Notes: a model not told the origin generated them from the sequence alone. A stretch of 64,000 nucleotides of DNA from Actinobacillus succinogenes 130Z (GCF_000017245.1 NC_009655.1:1922001-1986000), one strand, 5' to 3'. Counted from the first letter of the stretch, positions 9,271-19,445 are shown. Program-made: numbers and translations.

Positions 9271-10228
9271 CGGACCACCCTTTTTTATCAAACGGATCTA
9301 ACAGAAACAAACACAGTCCCGCAATCAGATTGATAGACATAATAAATACACCGATAACAATCACCCCCACGGAAATACTGTTGTAATCTTGCTGGGCGAC
9401 GGCATCGATCAACCAACGCCCCATACCCGGCCAACCGAAGGTGCCTTCCACCAGCATACATAATGCTAAAACGTAACCGACTAAACGGGCAATCAGAGGA
9501 ATCAGCAACGGTAACATATTGCGTAAGACATAAACATGCAGAATACGTAACATTGACCAACCGCGCGTCACGGCAAATTTAATATAATTCTGCTTTAATA
9601 CCCATTCCGTGCGTTGTTTAACGAATTTGGTAATTTCCATCGTGGGGGAAATCATCAGAACAATACTCGGCAACGCCAAATGCTGTAATACGTTTTGAAT
9701 TGCTTTCAATCTATAAGGTACATCCATAAACCACACATCAATAATGGCAAATCCGGTAATCGGTTTAACGGAATACAGCAAATTCATCTGTCCGACCGCC
9801 GAAATTTCCCACCGGTTCACCGCCGCAAAATATAGTAAAATCGGCGCAATCCAAAAAACAGGCAGAGAAAGCCCGAGAGAAGAAACCGCACTAATCGTTT
9901 TCCCAACCATATTATTTTGTTGAAAAGCCCCCAGCAATCCCAGAGGTACACCGACAATCAGTGCCAATAAAATCGCAACGAAACAAAGTTCGAGGGTAGC
10001 GGGTAACACCGTGAAAATCATGGAAGCGATAGAATCGCCGCCATTATAAGTAATACCTAAATCGCCCTGTAACAAACTCCACGAATAGGACTTATACCCA
10101 TCATAAATACTGGGTTCCGCATAGACTGCATTGGCGGGATCCCGCATGAAAATGGCATAACTGATAATACTCAATAAAAATAGATTGATTAATATCAGTA
10201 AAAAGCGCCGAATCAGGGAAAAAAACAT
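9257..10228 (-). CDS. sapB: Peptide transport permease SapB
   Basis: Inner-membrane permease of the Sap transporter, of the DppB/OppB type (323 residues). It has an N-terminal membrane anchor followed by five hydrophobic segments, including LPATLELCFVAILLALIVG, and the cytoplasmic coupling region around VKQRTEWVLKQNYIKFAVTRG. The ATG overlaps the sapA stop by one base (TAATG), so translation is coupled. Confidence 0.94.
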   Translation of the reverse strand: MFFSLIRRFLLILINLFLLSIISYAIFMRDPANAVYAEPSIYDGYKSYSWSLLQGDLGITYNGGDSIASMIFTVLPATLELCFVAILLALIVGVPLGLLGAFQQNNMVGKTISAVSSLGLSLPVFWIAPILLYFAAVNRWEISAVGQMNLLYSVKPITGFAIIDVWFMDVPYRLKAIQNVLQHLALPSIVLMISPTMEITKFVKQRTEWVLKQNYIKFAVTRGWSMLRILHVYVLRNMLPLLIPLIARLVGYVLALCMLVEGTFGWPGMGRWLIDAVAQQDYNSISVGVIVIGVFIMSINLIAGLCLFLLDPFDKKGWSGGVR

Positions 10229-11913
10229 TACTTTTTCTCCTTTTTCAAGGATAATTTCTCGAAATGAATATTTCCGAACGGTGTCACTTCTATTCCGTCC
10301 ACCCGGGTATTCGAGATTAAAATACGTTTAACATTAGCTAACGGCAAAATCGGCAATTCGGAAAAAACCTGCTGCTGGGCAACGGCATAATCTACCGCAC
10401 GCGCATGAGGATCCGAACGGATTAACGCCGAATCCAACAGTTGATCGAAACTTTCCGAACACCAATTTGAGACATTAGATACTTCGTCAGTGGTATCGCA
10501 ACTCAATATCGGACGTAAAAAGCTGTCCGGATCCAAGCTGCTTGCCAGCCAACCGGCTAAAATCAAATCATAATCTTCCGTTTTATTATGCAGATTTTCC
10601 ATTAAAAAATTACGCGAAATTAACCGCACTTTAACATTCAGTCCCACTGCATTTAAATCCGTTCGAATCATTTCCGCCATTTTAATAGGCGCCGGGTTGA
10701 ACACTTGTTCTTCCTGAACCAACCACATTTCAAGCGGCGGTATCTGCATGTCGGCTAACATTTCCCGCGCTTTTTTCGGATCATAATCGAAGTGGGAAAC
10801 CTCATTGCCCGCCGCCCACGATATTGCCGGAATAATATTATTTGCCACCACTGCCGTATCATAGTAAATATGCTTAATCAATCGTTCACGGTTGATTGCT
10901 AAAGCGATAGCACGGCGAAGCTCCGTATTCCGCATGGTCGGGCGCAAAAAATTAAATGCTAAAAAAGAAAGATTCATCCCTTCGGCGATAGTCGTTTTGA
11001 ATTGTGCCCCGCTTTGTTGCAATAACCCTAGCTGACTCACTTCGGGAAAAGCGGCAATCTGGCATTCGTTATTAAAGAATTTTGCCATCCGGCCGATTTT
11101 ATCGGTAGATAAATCAATCACAATATTGGCAATCTTCGCCGGTTTTCGCCAATAATACTGATTCGGCATCAAACGAACATACTGACCGCGTAAATATTCT
11201 TTTAGTTGGTAAGCTCCGGTTCCTACCGGTAAAGTATCCAATTGTTCCAAATTATCGTCCGCATTTAACTGCAATGCATATTCATGAGAGAAAATCACCG
11301 CATATTGACTCGCTAAATGAGACAAAATGGAAGCATCCGGCTCAAAAAGATGAATTTGTACCGTATAAGGATCGACACTTTCCACATAATTAATTTTTTG
11401 ATTTAATTTAATACTTTCGAAATAAGGAAAACGGGTCTTTTTTGCTAAATCATGAAAAATACTGTATTGACGATTGACGATGTTTTGTTCGGTCTCCAGT
11501 TCGAATTCCGGTAAAGAAGTGTTGTGTCCCAATACCCGGTTGAGGGAAAAAACCACATCATCGGCATTAAAATTGCGGCTTGGAGTAAACCATGGCGTAT
11601 GATGAAATTTCACACCTCGGCGTAAATATAAAGTAATCGTTTTTCCGTCGGAAGAAATTTTATATGATCGTGCCAAAGACGGCTCGACTTGCGAACTATT
11701 GGCTTTTATTTCAAACAATTTGTTATAAATCTGTTCCGTAACTACATTCATGCTGGTACCCGCATCTGCCGTCTGCGGATTAAACGAGAAGCCCGTCGCA
11801 TGCGTACAATAAATCAACCCGTTATCGGTTAATTCCGCAGGTACCCGCGGTGCGGACAAAACTGAAAAACTCGTTATTAAAAAAAACAACAAAGTTACTG
11901 AAATCTTAAGCAT
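10228..11913 (-). CDS. sapA: Periplasmic peptide-binding protein SapA
   Basis: Solute-binding component of the Sap transporter (family 5 extracellular solute-binding protein). In H. influenzae SapA binds antimicrobial peptides and haem. The 561-residue product begins with a Sec signal peptide (MLKISVTLLFFLITSFSVLSA, residues 1-21). The mature part has the family signature around EPSLARSYKISSDGKTITLYLR, with the FNADDVVFSLNRV motif. It is the first gene of sapABCDF; the promoter should lie in the 65-bp gap shared with divergent ycjX. Confidence 0.95.
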   Translation of the reverse strand: MLKISVTLLFFLITSFSVLSAPRVPAELTDNGLIYCTHATGFSFNPQTADAGTSMNVVTEQIYNKLFEIKANSSQVEPSLARSYKISSDGKTITLYLRRGVKFHHTPWFTPSRNFNADDVVFSLNRVLGHNTSLPEFELETEQNIVNRQYSIFHDLAKKTRFPYFESIKLNQKINYVESVDPYTVQIHLFEPDASILSHLASQYAVIFSHEYALQLNADDNLEQLDTLPVGTGAYQLKEYLRGQYVRLMPNQYYWRKPAKIANIVIDLSTDKIGRMAKFFNNECQIAAFPEVSQLGLLQQSGAQFKTTIAEGMNLSFLAFNFLRPTMRNTELRRAIALAINRERLIKHIYYDTAVVANNIIPAISWAAGNEVSHFDYDPKKAREMLADMQIPPLEMWLVQEEQVFNPAPIKMAEMIRTDLNAVGLNVKVRLISRNFLMENLHNKTEDYDLILAGWLASSLDPDSFLRPILSCDTTDEVSNVSNWCSESFDQLLDSALIRSDPHARAVDYAVAQQQVFSELPILPLANVKRILISNTRVDGIEVTPFGNIHFEKLSLKKEKK

Positions 11914-11978
11914 AACACTGACTATTCGTGATAAATTATATAAAGTTTAAAGGATTTAGGTCTATTTGAAAAATAAAA

Positions 11979-13385
11979 ATGTTTAATACCATTCAAAAAG
12001 AAATTCATCAAATTTTTGACCGCACTTTCGATCGCAGTTTACGGCTGGCGGTGACGGGACTCAGTCGTAGCGGTAAAACAGCGTTTATTACCAGTCTGAT
12101 TAATCAATTGTTACATATTAATTCGGCAGACAACAAGCATCTTCCACTATTCGAAAGCGCGCGTAACGGAACCATTTTAGGGGTAAAGCGTATTCCTCAA
12201 GCAGATCTCAGCGTCCCCCGCTTCGACTATGAGCGAAACCTGGCGGAACTTGAACAAAACCCACCGCACTTTCCCCAATCCACCCGCGGCGTCAGCGAAA
12301 CCCGACTGGCTATTCGTTATCAACGCCAACGGGGACTTTTCAGTTACATTAAAGAAAAAGGCACGCTTTATTTGGATATTTTCGATTATCCCGGCGAATG
12401 GTTGCTGGATCTCCCGTTGCTGGATTTAAACTATCGCCAATGGTCGCAATTTCTGCAGAAATTTACTACACCGGCCCGTCGGCAATTAAATCAGAGCTGG
12501 CAAGGCAAGGCGAGAAAATTGGATTTATCGGCACCCGCCAATGAGGAAACGTTAGCCACTATCGCCAAAAGTTACACGGATTATCTGCTTGCCTGCAAGC
12601 AACAAGGATTGCATTTTATTCAACCCGGACGTTTTGTGTTACCCGGCGAATTAGAGGGCGCGCCGGCTTTACAATTTTTCCCCTTAGATTATTTAACGGT
12701 ATCCGAATGGGCGAATCTGGAGAAAAATGCCGGCTCTGCCAGTTATTTCGGTATTTTGAAAAAACGTTACGATTATTACCGCAAACGCGTAGTTAAACGG
12801 TTTTATGAAGATTACTTCGCCCATTTCGATCGCCAGGTTATCCTCGCAGATTGTCTGACGCCGCTTAATCACAGCCATGCGGCCTTCGAAGATATGCAAA
12901 TGGCATTGCATCAACTGTTTAAAAATTTTCATTACGGCAAACGTAATCTGCTTTCCCGTTTATTTTCTCCGCGTATTGATAAATTAATGTTCATCGCCAC
13001 CAAGGCGGATCATATCACCAGTGATCAAGTGCCCAATTTAATCAGCTTAATGCGTCAATTAGTGCAAGAAGGCGGACGTTATGCGGAATTCGAAGGCATT
13101 GATATTGCCTATTCTGCCATTTCGGCTATTCGCGCCACCAATCAAGTAAATGTCATTGAAAACGGTAAAACTTTTAAAGCTCTCCAAGGCATTCGCAGTC
13201 AGGATTTGCAAGCGGTTACGCTTTACCCGGGCAGCGTCCCGAGTAAATTACCGAAAGCGGATTTTTGGCAAAACCGCCGCTTTGAATTCGATACTTTTGA
13301 GCCCAGACAATTGGAAAAGGGCGAGGCTATCCCGCACTTGAGAATGGACGGCGTATTACAGTTCTTGCTGAGCGACAAACTGTAA
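11979..13385 (+). CDS. ycjX: YcjX-family P-loop protein
   Basis: The 468-residue protein belongs to the YcjX (DUF463) family of predicted nucleotide-binding proteins, whose E. coli member is in the phage-shock regulon. It has a P-loop GLSRSGKT near residues 28-35, the motif LDIFDYPGEWLLDLPLL and the IATKADH motif, GTPase-like features. Function is not established. E. coli ycjX is followed by ycjF, which is absent here. It is transcribed divergently from sapA. Uptake sequences fall within codons 13-15 and again near codon 95. Confidence 0.9.
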   Translation: MFNTIQKEIHQIFDRTFDRSLRLAVTGLSRSGKTAFITSLINQLLHINSADNKHLPLFESARNGTILGVKRIPQADLSVPRFDYERNLAELEQNPPHFPQSTRGVSETRLAIRYQRQRGLFSYIKEKGTLYLDIFDYPGEWLLDLPLLDLNYRQWSQFLQKFTTPARRQLNQSWQGKARKLDLSAPANEETLATIAKSYTDYLLACKQQGLHFIQPGRFVLPGELEGAPALQFFPLDYLTVSEWANLEKNAGSASYFGILKKRYDYYRKRVVKRFYEDYFAHFDRQVILADCLTPLNHSHAAFEDMQMALHQLFKNFHYGKRNLLSRLFSPRIDKLMFIATKADHITSDQVPNLISLMRQLVQEGGRYAEFEGIDIAYSAISAIRATNQVNVIENGKTFKALQGIRSQDLQAVTLYPGSVPSKLPKADFWQNRRFEFDTFEPRQLEKGEAIPHLRMDGVLQFLLSDKL

Positions 13386-13398
13386 CTCACCCGTTCGA

Positions 13399-13436
13399 CA
13401 AAAAACGGGAATTCTCCCGGAAATTCCCGTTTTTGT
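13399..13436. terminator. Bidirectional terminator between ycjX and wecA
   Basis: AAAAACGGGAATT pairs perfectly with AATTCCCGTTTTT around CTCCCGGA, with T runs on both strands. It separates convergent genes. Confidence 0.9.
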
Positions 13437-13447
13437 TTAACACCCCC

Positions 13448-14521
13448 TCACCGTTCGATTCGTCGTGAAGCACGGCGTTTCATGCGGCGAATAAAACGTG
13501 TTACGCGCCACGCCCGGGTAATAGAATAAAGATACAGAAAAAACAATACGATAAACGCACCGAACATAAACCATTCGTTCAGATAATAGACTTCACCGAG
13601 AATACCAAAACCTGCGCATAATGCGGCAAACAGGGTAATCACCAAGAATGCCTGACGCGATGTCAAACCCGCACGAACCATTAAATGATGTACATGCAAA
13701 CGATCCGGCTTAAACGGACTCTTTCCTTTGCGCACCCGACGGTAAATCACAGCAATCATGTCAATTAACGGAATGGCAATAATCCACAACGCCGTCACCG
13801 GATTCATCGGATGTCCTTTACCTTGAGTACTCAACAATAGAATCCAAATCATGGTAAACCCGATTAGCGTGCTGCCGCTGTCCCCCATAAAGATTTTATA
13901 TTTTCTACCGAACGGAATACAAAGATTGAACATAGAATATGGAATTAACGTCACAATTAAAGCAAAACACCAAATTGCCAAATCCCATTGGTTATCGAGA
14001 ATCAGTAAAATTCCCATGGCGGCAAAACCGACACCGGATAATCCGCCCAATAAGCCGTCAATTCCGTCAATCATATTGAATGCATTGATCACGGCAATGG
14101 TCGCCAACACGGTAATCACAAAACCGACGCCGCCTAAAGTTACCTGGAAAGGTCCGATAATCTGTCCTAAATTATCCAGTGACAGTTGCCCGAAGTAAAT
14201 CATCGCTACCGATAATGCCGCCTGCACACAAGCACGTAGCGCGGCGCTTAAATCAAAACGATCGTCCAATAATCCGATAATCAGCAAAACAGTAACGGAA
14301 AACAGGTAAAGATAAGGCAGACGGGTTTGTTCCCATTGCATTAAGTAAAAACATAAATTTCCCATAAACAGGGAAATACCGCCCAACAGCGGAATCGCTC
14401 CCTGATGGCGTTTGCGGTAATTGGGCTTATCCACCAGACCGATCTTTTCAGCCACCGGACGCCCCAAAACTATGGTTGCAAACGACACAACAAAGGTTAA
14501 AACAAAACTAAGCCACAACAT
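13448..14521 (-). CDS. wecA: Undecaprenyl-phosphate GlcNAc-1-phosphate transferase WecA
   Basis: Transfers GlcNAc-1-phosphate from UDP-GlcNAc to undecaprenyl phosphate, the first step of several surface glycans. It is a multi-span protein of the MraY/WecA family. GLVDKPNYRKRHQGAIPLLG is the cytoplasmic substrate motif after the first helix; NAFNMIDGIDGL and FMGDSGSTLIGF carry catalytic Asp residues; HVHHLMVRAG is the late His-rich loop. ATG 14521 (357 residues) has AAGG at 7-nt spacing, while the in-frame GTG 14527 is too close to it. Confidence 0.94.
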   Translation of the reverse strand: MLWLSFVLTFVVSFATIVLGRPVAEKIGLVDKPNYRKRHQGAIPLLGGISLFMGNLCFYLMQWEQTRLPYLYLFSVTVLLIIGLLDDRFDLSAALRACVQAALSVAMIYFGQLSLDNLGQIIGPFQVTLGGVGFVITVLATIAVINAFNMIDGIDGLLGGLSGVGFAAMGILLILDNQWDLAIWCFALIVTLIPYSMFNLCIPFGRKYKIFMGDSGSTLIGFTMIWILLLSTQGKGHPMNPVTALWIIAIPLIDMIAVIYRRVRKGKSPFKPDRLHVHHLMVRAGLTSRQAFLVITLFAALCAGFGILGEVYYLNEWFMFGAFIVLFFLYLYSITRAWRVTRFIRRMKRRASRRIER

Positions 14522-14658
14522 TTTCACGCCTTATTTTCTTCTCCGAAAATCTTCGAAAGCATATCATAAACCCCTATTTTACGATAACATTTTTTATCAT
14601 TTTCAAGTACAATACCGAAACCTTTGTTTCATTCACTTTGCAGATTACAGGAAAAATT

Positions 14659-15942
14659 ATGTCAAATTCGACCGCACTTTTTCAACGCGCCCGACAAGTC
14701 ATTCCGGGCGGTGTAAACTCGCCTGTACGAGCTTTTAAAGGCGTCGGCGGAACCCCGGTTTTTATCCAAAAAGCGGCGGGAGCCTATATTACGGATACGG
14801 ACGGCAAACAATACATAGATTATGTCGGCTCATGGGGACCGATGGTACTGGGTCACAATCATCCGGCCATTATCGACGCCGTATTGAAAGCCGTGCCGAA
14901 CGGTTTGAGCTTCGGCGCACCGACCGAAGGCGAAATCACTTTGGCTGAATTAGTATGCAGGCTGATTCCTTCTATCGAATTGGTACGTATGGTCAGTTCC
15001 GGCACGGAAGCCACCATGTCGGCGATTCGTCTGGCTCGCGGTTACACAAAACGTGACAAAATAATTAAATTCGAAGGCTGCTACCACGGTCACTCCGATT
15101 CCCTATTAGTAAAGGCCGGTTCCGGCGCATTAACCCTAGGACAACCCAGTTCTCCCGGCGTACCGGAAGATTTTGCCAAACATACTTTAACCTGTACGTA
15201 TAATGATCTGAATTCCGTTAAATGCGCTTTCGAACGATATCCGCAAGACATCGCTTGCTTAATTATCGAACCGGTGGCGGGCAATATGAATTGTGTTCCG
15301 CCCAAACCCGGATTCCTGCAAGGGGTGCGCGAACTCTGCGATCAATACGGCGCATTACTTATCATTGATGAAGTCATGACCGGTTTCCGTGTGGCGTTAG
15401 GCGGTGCGCAAGCTTATTACGGCGTAACGCCGGATTTAACTGCGCTCGGTAAAATTATCGGCGGCGGAATGCCGGTAGGCGCGTTCGGCGGTAAACGGGA
15501 AATTATGGAATACATCGCACCGACCGGTCCGGTTTATCAGGCGGGAACCCTATCGGGTAATCCGATCGCCATGGCGGCGGGGCTAGCCTGCCTCACCGAA
15601 TTATCCAAACCGGGCAATGAACAACAATTAGCGGAAAAAACGCAACAACTGGCAGAAGGCTTGAAAACCTTGGCGAAGAAACACGGAGTGCCTTTCATTG
15701 CACAATATGTGGGCGGTATGTTCGGATTATTCTTTACCGATGTGCCGGAGGTCACCAATTTCCAGGACGTCATGAAATGTGACGTCGCGAAATTCAACCG
15801 TTTCTTCCATTTAATGCTGGAACAAGGCGTCTATCTCGCCCCTTCCGCTTTCGAAGCCGGTTTCATGTCCCTCGCGCATTCCGATGCGGATATTGAACAA
15901 ACGCTTAAAGCGGCTGATAACGCTTTTGCCGTATTAGCCTAA
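14659..15942 (+). CDS. hemL: Glutamate-1-semialdehyde 2,1-aminomutase HemL
   Basis: Converts glutamate-1-semialdehyde to 5-aminolevulinate, the C5-route entry to haem synthesis, using PLP. The 427-residue protein has SSGTEATMSAIRLAR, the PLP-contacting IIDEVMTGFR, and the Schiff-base Lys265 in TALGKIIGGG. ATG 14659 follows AGGAA; a TTG at 14638 extends the frame but lacks support. Codons 4-6 lie on an uptake sequence. Confidence 0.97.
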   Translation: MSNSTALFQRARQVIPGGVNSPVRAFKGVGGTPVFIQKAAGAYITDTDGKQYIDYVGSWGPMVLGHNHPAIIDAVLKAVPNGLSFGAPTEGEITLAELVCRLIPSIELVRMVSSGTEATMSAIRLARGYTKRDKIIKFEGCYHGHSDSLLVKAGSGALTLGQPSSPGVPEDFAKHTLTCTYNDLNSVKCAFERYPQDIACLIIEPVAGNMNCVPPKPGFLQGVRELCDQYGALLIIDEVMTGFRVALGGAQAYYGVTPDLTALGKIIGGGMPVGAFGGKREIMEYIAPTGPVYQAGTLSGNPIAMAAGLACLTELSKPGNEQQLAEKTQQLAEGLKTLAKKHGVPFIAQYVGGMFGLFFTDVPEVTNFQDVMKCDVAKFNRFFHLMLEQGVYLAPSAFEAGFMSLAHSDADIEQTLKAADNAFAVLA

Positions 15943-15955
15943 TGTTCATAACAGA

Positions 15956-15996
15956 AAAAGTGCGGTCGAAAACATTAAATTTCGAGCCGCACTTTT
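15956..15996. terminator. Inverted uptake-sequence pair, terminator between hemL and xerD
   Basis: AAAAGTGCGG-TCGAAA pairs with TTTCGA-G-CCGCACTTTT, leaving one bulged G. It is two opposed DNA uptake sequences forming a hairpin with T runs, between convergent genes. Confidence 0.8.
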
Positions 15997-16015
15997 ATCT
16001 TTTAGAAAGAACGGA

Positions 16016-16909
16016 TTAACCGCGCGGATGAAATTTTTCATGCAATCGCTTAAGCCGTTCTTTAGCTACGTGCGTGTAAATTTGTGTAGTGGATAAATCG
16101 CTGTGCCCCAGTAACATCTGCACCACACGTAAATCCGCACCGTGATTTACCAAATGAGTAGCGAAAGCATGACGCAAAACGTGAGGCGACAGGCTGTCGC
16201 CGTCAATATCCGCCAACACCGCATAATATTTAATCCGGTGCCAGAAAGTCTGACGCGTCATCTGCAAAGCGCGACGGCTGGGAAATACCACGTCCGAGCT
16301 CTGTCCGTTCAGCAACATCGCGCGTCCGTAACGAATAAACTCGCCCACCCAATACGCCGCCTCCTCCCCCATAGGCACAATGCGCTCTTTATTGCCTTTT
16401 CCGATCACCCGCACCACGCCTTGCGACAAACTGATATTATCCATGGAAAGGGAAACCAGTTCCGTCACCCGCAAACCGGTGGCGTAAAGCAATTCCAACA
16501 TGGCTTTATCCCGCAATTCCAACGGCACATCGGTACTCGGTACGCTGAGCAAATCATTCACCTGCTGTTCCGTTAAATATTTCGGTAACCGGGTCGGCAA
16601 CTTAGGCGAACTCAACGTAGCGCTGGGGTCATCCGGGCGGTAATTTTCCCGATAAAGATATTGAAACAGTTTGCGCATGGCACTCAGTAAACGGGCGGTA
16701 CTGGTGGCTTTATAGCCCGCTTCCACCCGTTGTCCTAAGAAACTTTGTAAATCCACGGCATCCAGTGAAATCAAAGACAAACTATGAGCGTTCAACCAAT
16801 CGCAAAGCGCGGCTAAATCTAACCGATAGGATTGAATAGTATTTTCAGACAGTCCTTTTTCCAACCAAATATCGTTAAGAAAAAGTTCTACTAATGCCGA
16901 ATCTTTCAC
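16016..16909 (-). CDS. xerD: Site-specific tyrosine recombinase XerD
   Basis: Acts with XerC at dif under FtsK control to resolve chromosome dimers. The 297-residue protein has the SAM-like N-terminal core-binding domain and a C-terminal catalytic domain with the full set of residues: Arg147 (GLRVTEL), Lys171, His243 and Arg246 (HVLRHAFATH), His269 (LLGHSD) and nucleophile Tyr278 (QIYTHV). Each is one less than in E. coli XerD. The start is GTG, 3 nt after the plsB stop, so it is probably translated by coupling. Confidence 0.95.
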   Translation of the reverse strand: MKDSALVELFLNDIWLEKGLSENTIQSYRLDLAALCDWLNAHSLSLISLDAVDLQSFLGQRVEAGYKATSTARLLSAMRKLFQYLYRENYRPDDPSATLSSPKLPTRLPKYLTEQQVNDLLSVPSTDVPLELRDKAMLELLYATGLRVTELVSLSMDNISLSQGVVRVIGKGNKERIVPMGEEAAYWVGEFIRYGRAMLLNGQSSDVVFPSRRALQMTRQTFWHRIKYYAVLADIDGDSLSPHVLRHAFATHLVNHGADLRVVQMLLGHSDLSTTQIYTHVAKERLKRLHEKFHPRG

Positions 16910-16912
16910 CGC

Positions 16913-19354
16913 TTATTCACTCTCAATCTCATCCAAATCTACCGCAGTTTCCACCGCACTTTTAATGGTTAAATTGATTTCGGTGGAAATGACGTGTTCA
17001 AGAATATCCGCCATGCCCTGCAGTTTCGTTACATCCGCATTGCCGGAAGTATCAAAATAGCCGTTGTCTTTCAAACTGGCGATAAAGGTGGAGAACACCG
17101 CTTTATCGAAGAATTCCGGCGAATTAATCCCGTGCAGTACGGACAAACGTTGAGCGATTGACTGGCTTTCTTTTTCCAGTTTGCCGCGCGAAATTGCCGG
17201 ATCCTGTAATAAAATAGCAACAGTAATCAAATAACGCTGTAAAATTTCGCGCATTCCCGCCGACCATAATTGCAACGTACGCACACGCGGACGGTTAATG
17301 CTTAAAATATTTTCATTCAGTTTAATCAGTTGCTGACGATGCAGTTCCGCAATAATACGTTCCACTTTTTCGCGCAGAGCTTCCGGCGGCAAATGCATGA
17401 ACAGCTCGGCTTTTAAGAACGGATAAAGTTTTTCTACCGATGTCAACACCAGATCTTTCTGAATAGCCTCATGATGCAACACAATACTGGCCACCAAAGA
17501 CGGCAGCACTAATAAATGCTGAATATTATTACGATAATAGGTCATCAATACCGCATGATTACGCTCCAACCGCACCAATTCGCCGAAATTGTCTTTTTCG
17601 ATCAGAATTCCGACACGATCCAAACCCAATACGTGATCCAGCAATTCTTTCGGTGGAGCGCTCGGAATAATAATGTCGTCGGAATAACTGACATTCAGCA
17701 AATATTGCTGATAACTTTCCAGCTGCTCCAGCAACTGTTCGCGCGATAACGCACGCTGACGGGAGGATAATAACGCCGTGCCCGTTAAATTCATAGCATT
17801 TACCGCCGCCGCTTTATTGATGTTCACCATCACTTGGCGGGATACGGCATCCACCGCTTTATTAAACCAGAGCGGGCGTTCGTCCCGTCCTTCGTTTTTC
17901 CATTCCGGGAAATGCCGATTTAAATAAGTACTGAGCGTAATAGGCTCGCCGAAATTAACAAAACCGCGGCCAAGATTGCGTAATTTTTTAATTACCCGCA
18001 ACACCAAACCCGCATTTTCTTTTTCTTTCGCCGCACCGCGTAATTCTTTGGCGTAGGTATCCACTTCCAGCACGTGTTCATACCCCACATATACCGGCAC
18101 AATGGAAATCGGACGGGTTTGACCTTGCTGCAACGCCTGCAGCGTCATAGACATCATCCCCGTTTTCGGCGTTAATAAACGACCGGTACGCGAACGTCCG
18201 CCTTCAATAAAATATTCCACGGAATAACCGCGATGGAACAATTCGCCCAAATATTCGCGAAAAAGCGTGGAATACAGACGGTTGCCTTTAAACGTACGTC
18301 GAATAAAAAACGCCCCCCAGCTACGGAAAATACGCCCCACCGGCCAGAAATTCAGGTTGATACCCGCCGCAATATGAGGCGGCACCAACCCTTGGTGATA
18401 CAGCACATATGAAAGCAGCAAATAATCGATATGACTGCGGTGGCACGGCACATAAACGATTTCATGCCCTTCCAACGCCAAACGACGCACGCGATCGGCA
18501 TGTTCTACTTCAATCCCCTGATAAAGTTTGTTCCATAACCAACCCAACAGACGATCCGCTACCCGCAAACTGCTGTAATTGGTATCGGCGGCAATTTCGT
18601 TCAGAATTTTTTCCGCTTCTTTACGGGCTTTTTCTTTTGTCATATTTTTACCGCGCGCTTCGTCTTCAATCGCCTGCAGTACGGCGGGATGCTGCAATAG
18701 TTTATTGAACATCGCCTGACGGTTCGGTAAACGCGGTCCCGTTGCGGAAATGCGTTGTTTGGCAAAGTGCATTTTGGCGATACGCGGCAATTTTTGCGCT
18801 AATTTTTCATCTTCACCGTATTCGTTCACCATATAACGCATAGACATCGCCTGTGAAAAACGCACGAAAGTATCCCGCCCGAACCAAATCGCCGCGATAG
18901 TTTTCTGCAAACCGTTCAATAAACGCAGTTTCGGTAAACCTTTATCTTCACGCCCCGGTGAACGCCCCCACAGCACGGAAACCGGCACCACCTGCACGTC
19001 TAAATCGGCCGAAGTGCGGTGCAATTCCAAATAATTTTTGAAAACTTTCTCCGTTTCCTTTTTTGCTCCTTTCGATTTGAAAAATTGGTGTCCTTCATCT
19101 AAAAAAACATAACGCGGCAGCACTTTACCTTCGATCCGATTATCCAGAAAAGGGTCCGGCAACCCTAGGCTAAGGCAGTTTTTGCGCAATACTACGAGAT
19201 CGGTCTGCGACGTGTAAGGCAAAACATAAACGATAGGTTGTTCGATATTAAGTGTCAGTTCTTCAACGGGATTGTTGGGGATCGGATTGTCTTTCACCAA
19301 AAAAGACAACGGCCACGATAAAGTATTACGGTATAAATTTAAAAAGGCGCTCAT
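16913..19354 (-). CDS. plsB: Glycerol-3-phosphate acyltransferase PlsB
   Basis: Inner-membrane enzyme that acylates sn-glycerol 3-phosphate at position 1, the first step of phospholipid synthesis. The 813-residue length fits the family. The acyltransferase motifs are present: VPCHRSHIDYLLLSY (catalytic H-x4-D), GAFFIRRTFKGN, FIEGGRSRTGR and ISIVPVYVGYEH. It lies in an operon with xerD and is divergent from proC. Confidence 0.97.
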   Translation of the reverse strand: MSAFLNLYRNTLSWPLSFLVKDNPIPNNPVEELTLNIEQPIVYVLPYTSQTDLVVLRKNCLSLGLPDPFLDNRIEGKVLPRYVFLDEGHQFFKSKGAKKETEKVFKNYLELHRTSADLDVQVVPVSVLWGRSPGREDKGLPKLRLLNGLQKTIAAIWFGRDTFVRFSQAMSMRYMVNEYGEDEKLAQKLPRIAKMHFAKQRISATGPRLPNRQAMFNKLLQHPAVLQAIEDEARGKNMTKEKARKEAEKILNEIAADTNYSSLRVADRLLGWLWNKLYQGIEVEHADRVRRLALEGHEIVYVPCHRSHIDYLLLSYVLYHQGLVPPHIAAGINLNFWPVGRIFRSWGAFFIRRTFKGNRLYSTLFREYLGELFHRGYSVEYFIEGGRSRTGRLLTPKTGMMSMTLQALQQGQTRPISIVPVYVGYEHVLEVDTYAKELRGAAKEKENAGLVLRVIKKLRNLGRGFVNFGEPITLSTYLNRHFPEWKNEGRDERPLWFNKAVDAVSRQVMVNINKAAAVNAMNLTGTALLSSRQRALSREQLLEQLESYQQYLLNVSYSDDIIIPSAPPKELLDHVLGLDRVGILIEKDNFGELVRLERNHAVLMTYYRNNIQHLLVLPSLVASIVLHHEAIQKDLVLTSVEKLYPFLKAELFMHLPPEALREKVERIIAELHRQQLIKLNENILSINRPRVRTLQLWSAGMREILQRYLITVAILLQDPAISRGKLEKESQSIAQRLSVLHGINSPEFFDKAVFSTFIASLKDNGYFDTSGNADVTKLQGMADILEHVISTEINLTIKSAVETAVDLDEIESE

Positions 19355-19421
19355 ATATTCATTTCCCTAAAGCCTATTGGCAAATCTGAGCGGTAGTCTA
19401 TCATAAATCCTGAAAAAGAAT

Positions 19422-19445
19422 ACTAAACTCGGGGTTTAGTTTTTT
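19422..19445 (+). terminator. Hairpin plus T run in the plsB-proC divergent region
   Basis: ACTAAAC pairs with GTTTAGT around TCGGG, directly followed by TTTTTT. It looks like an intrinsic terminator read in the proC direction but sits upstream of proC, so it may be an attenuator in the leader. Confidence 0.5.
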
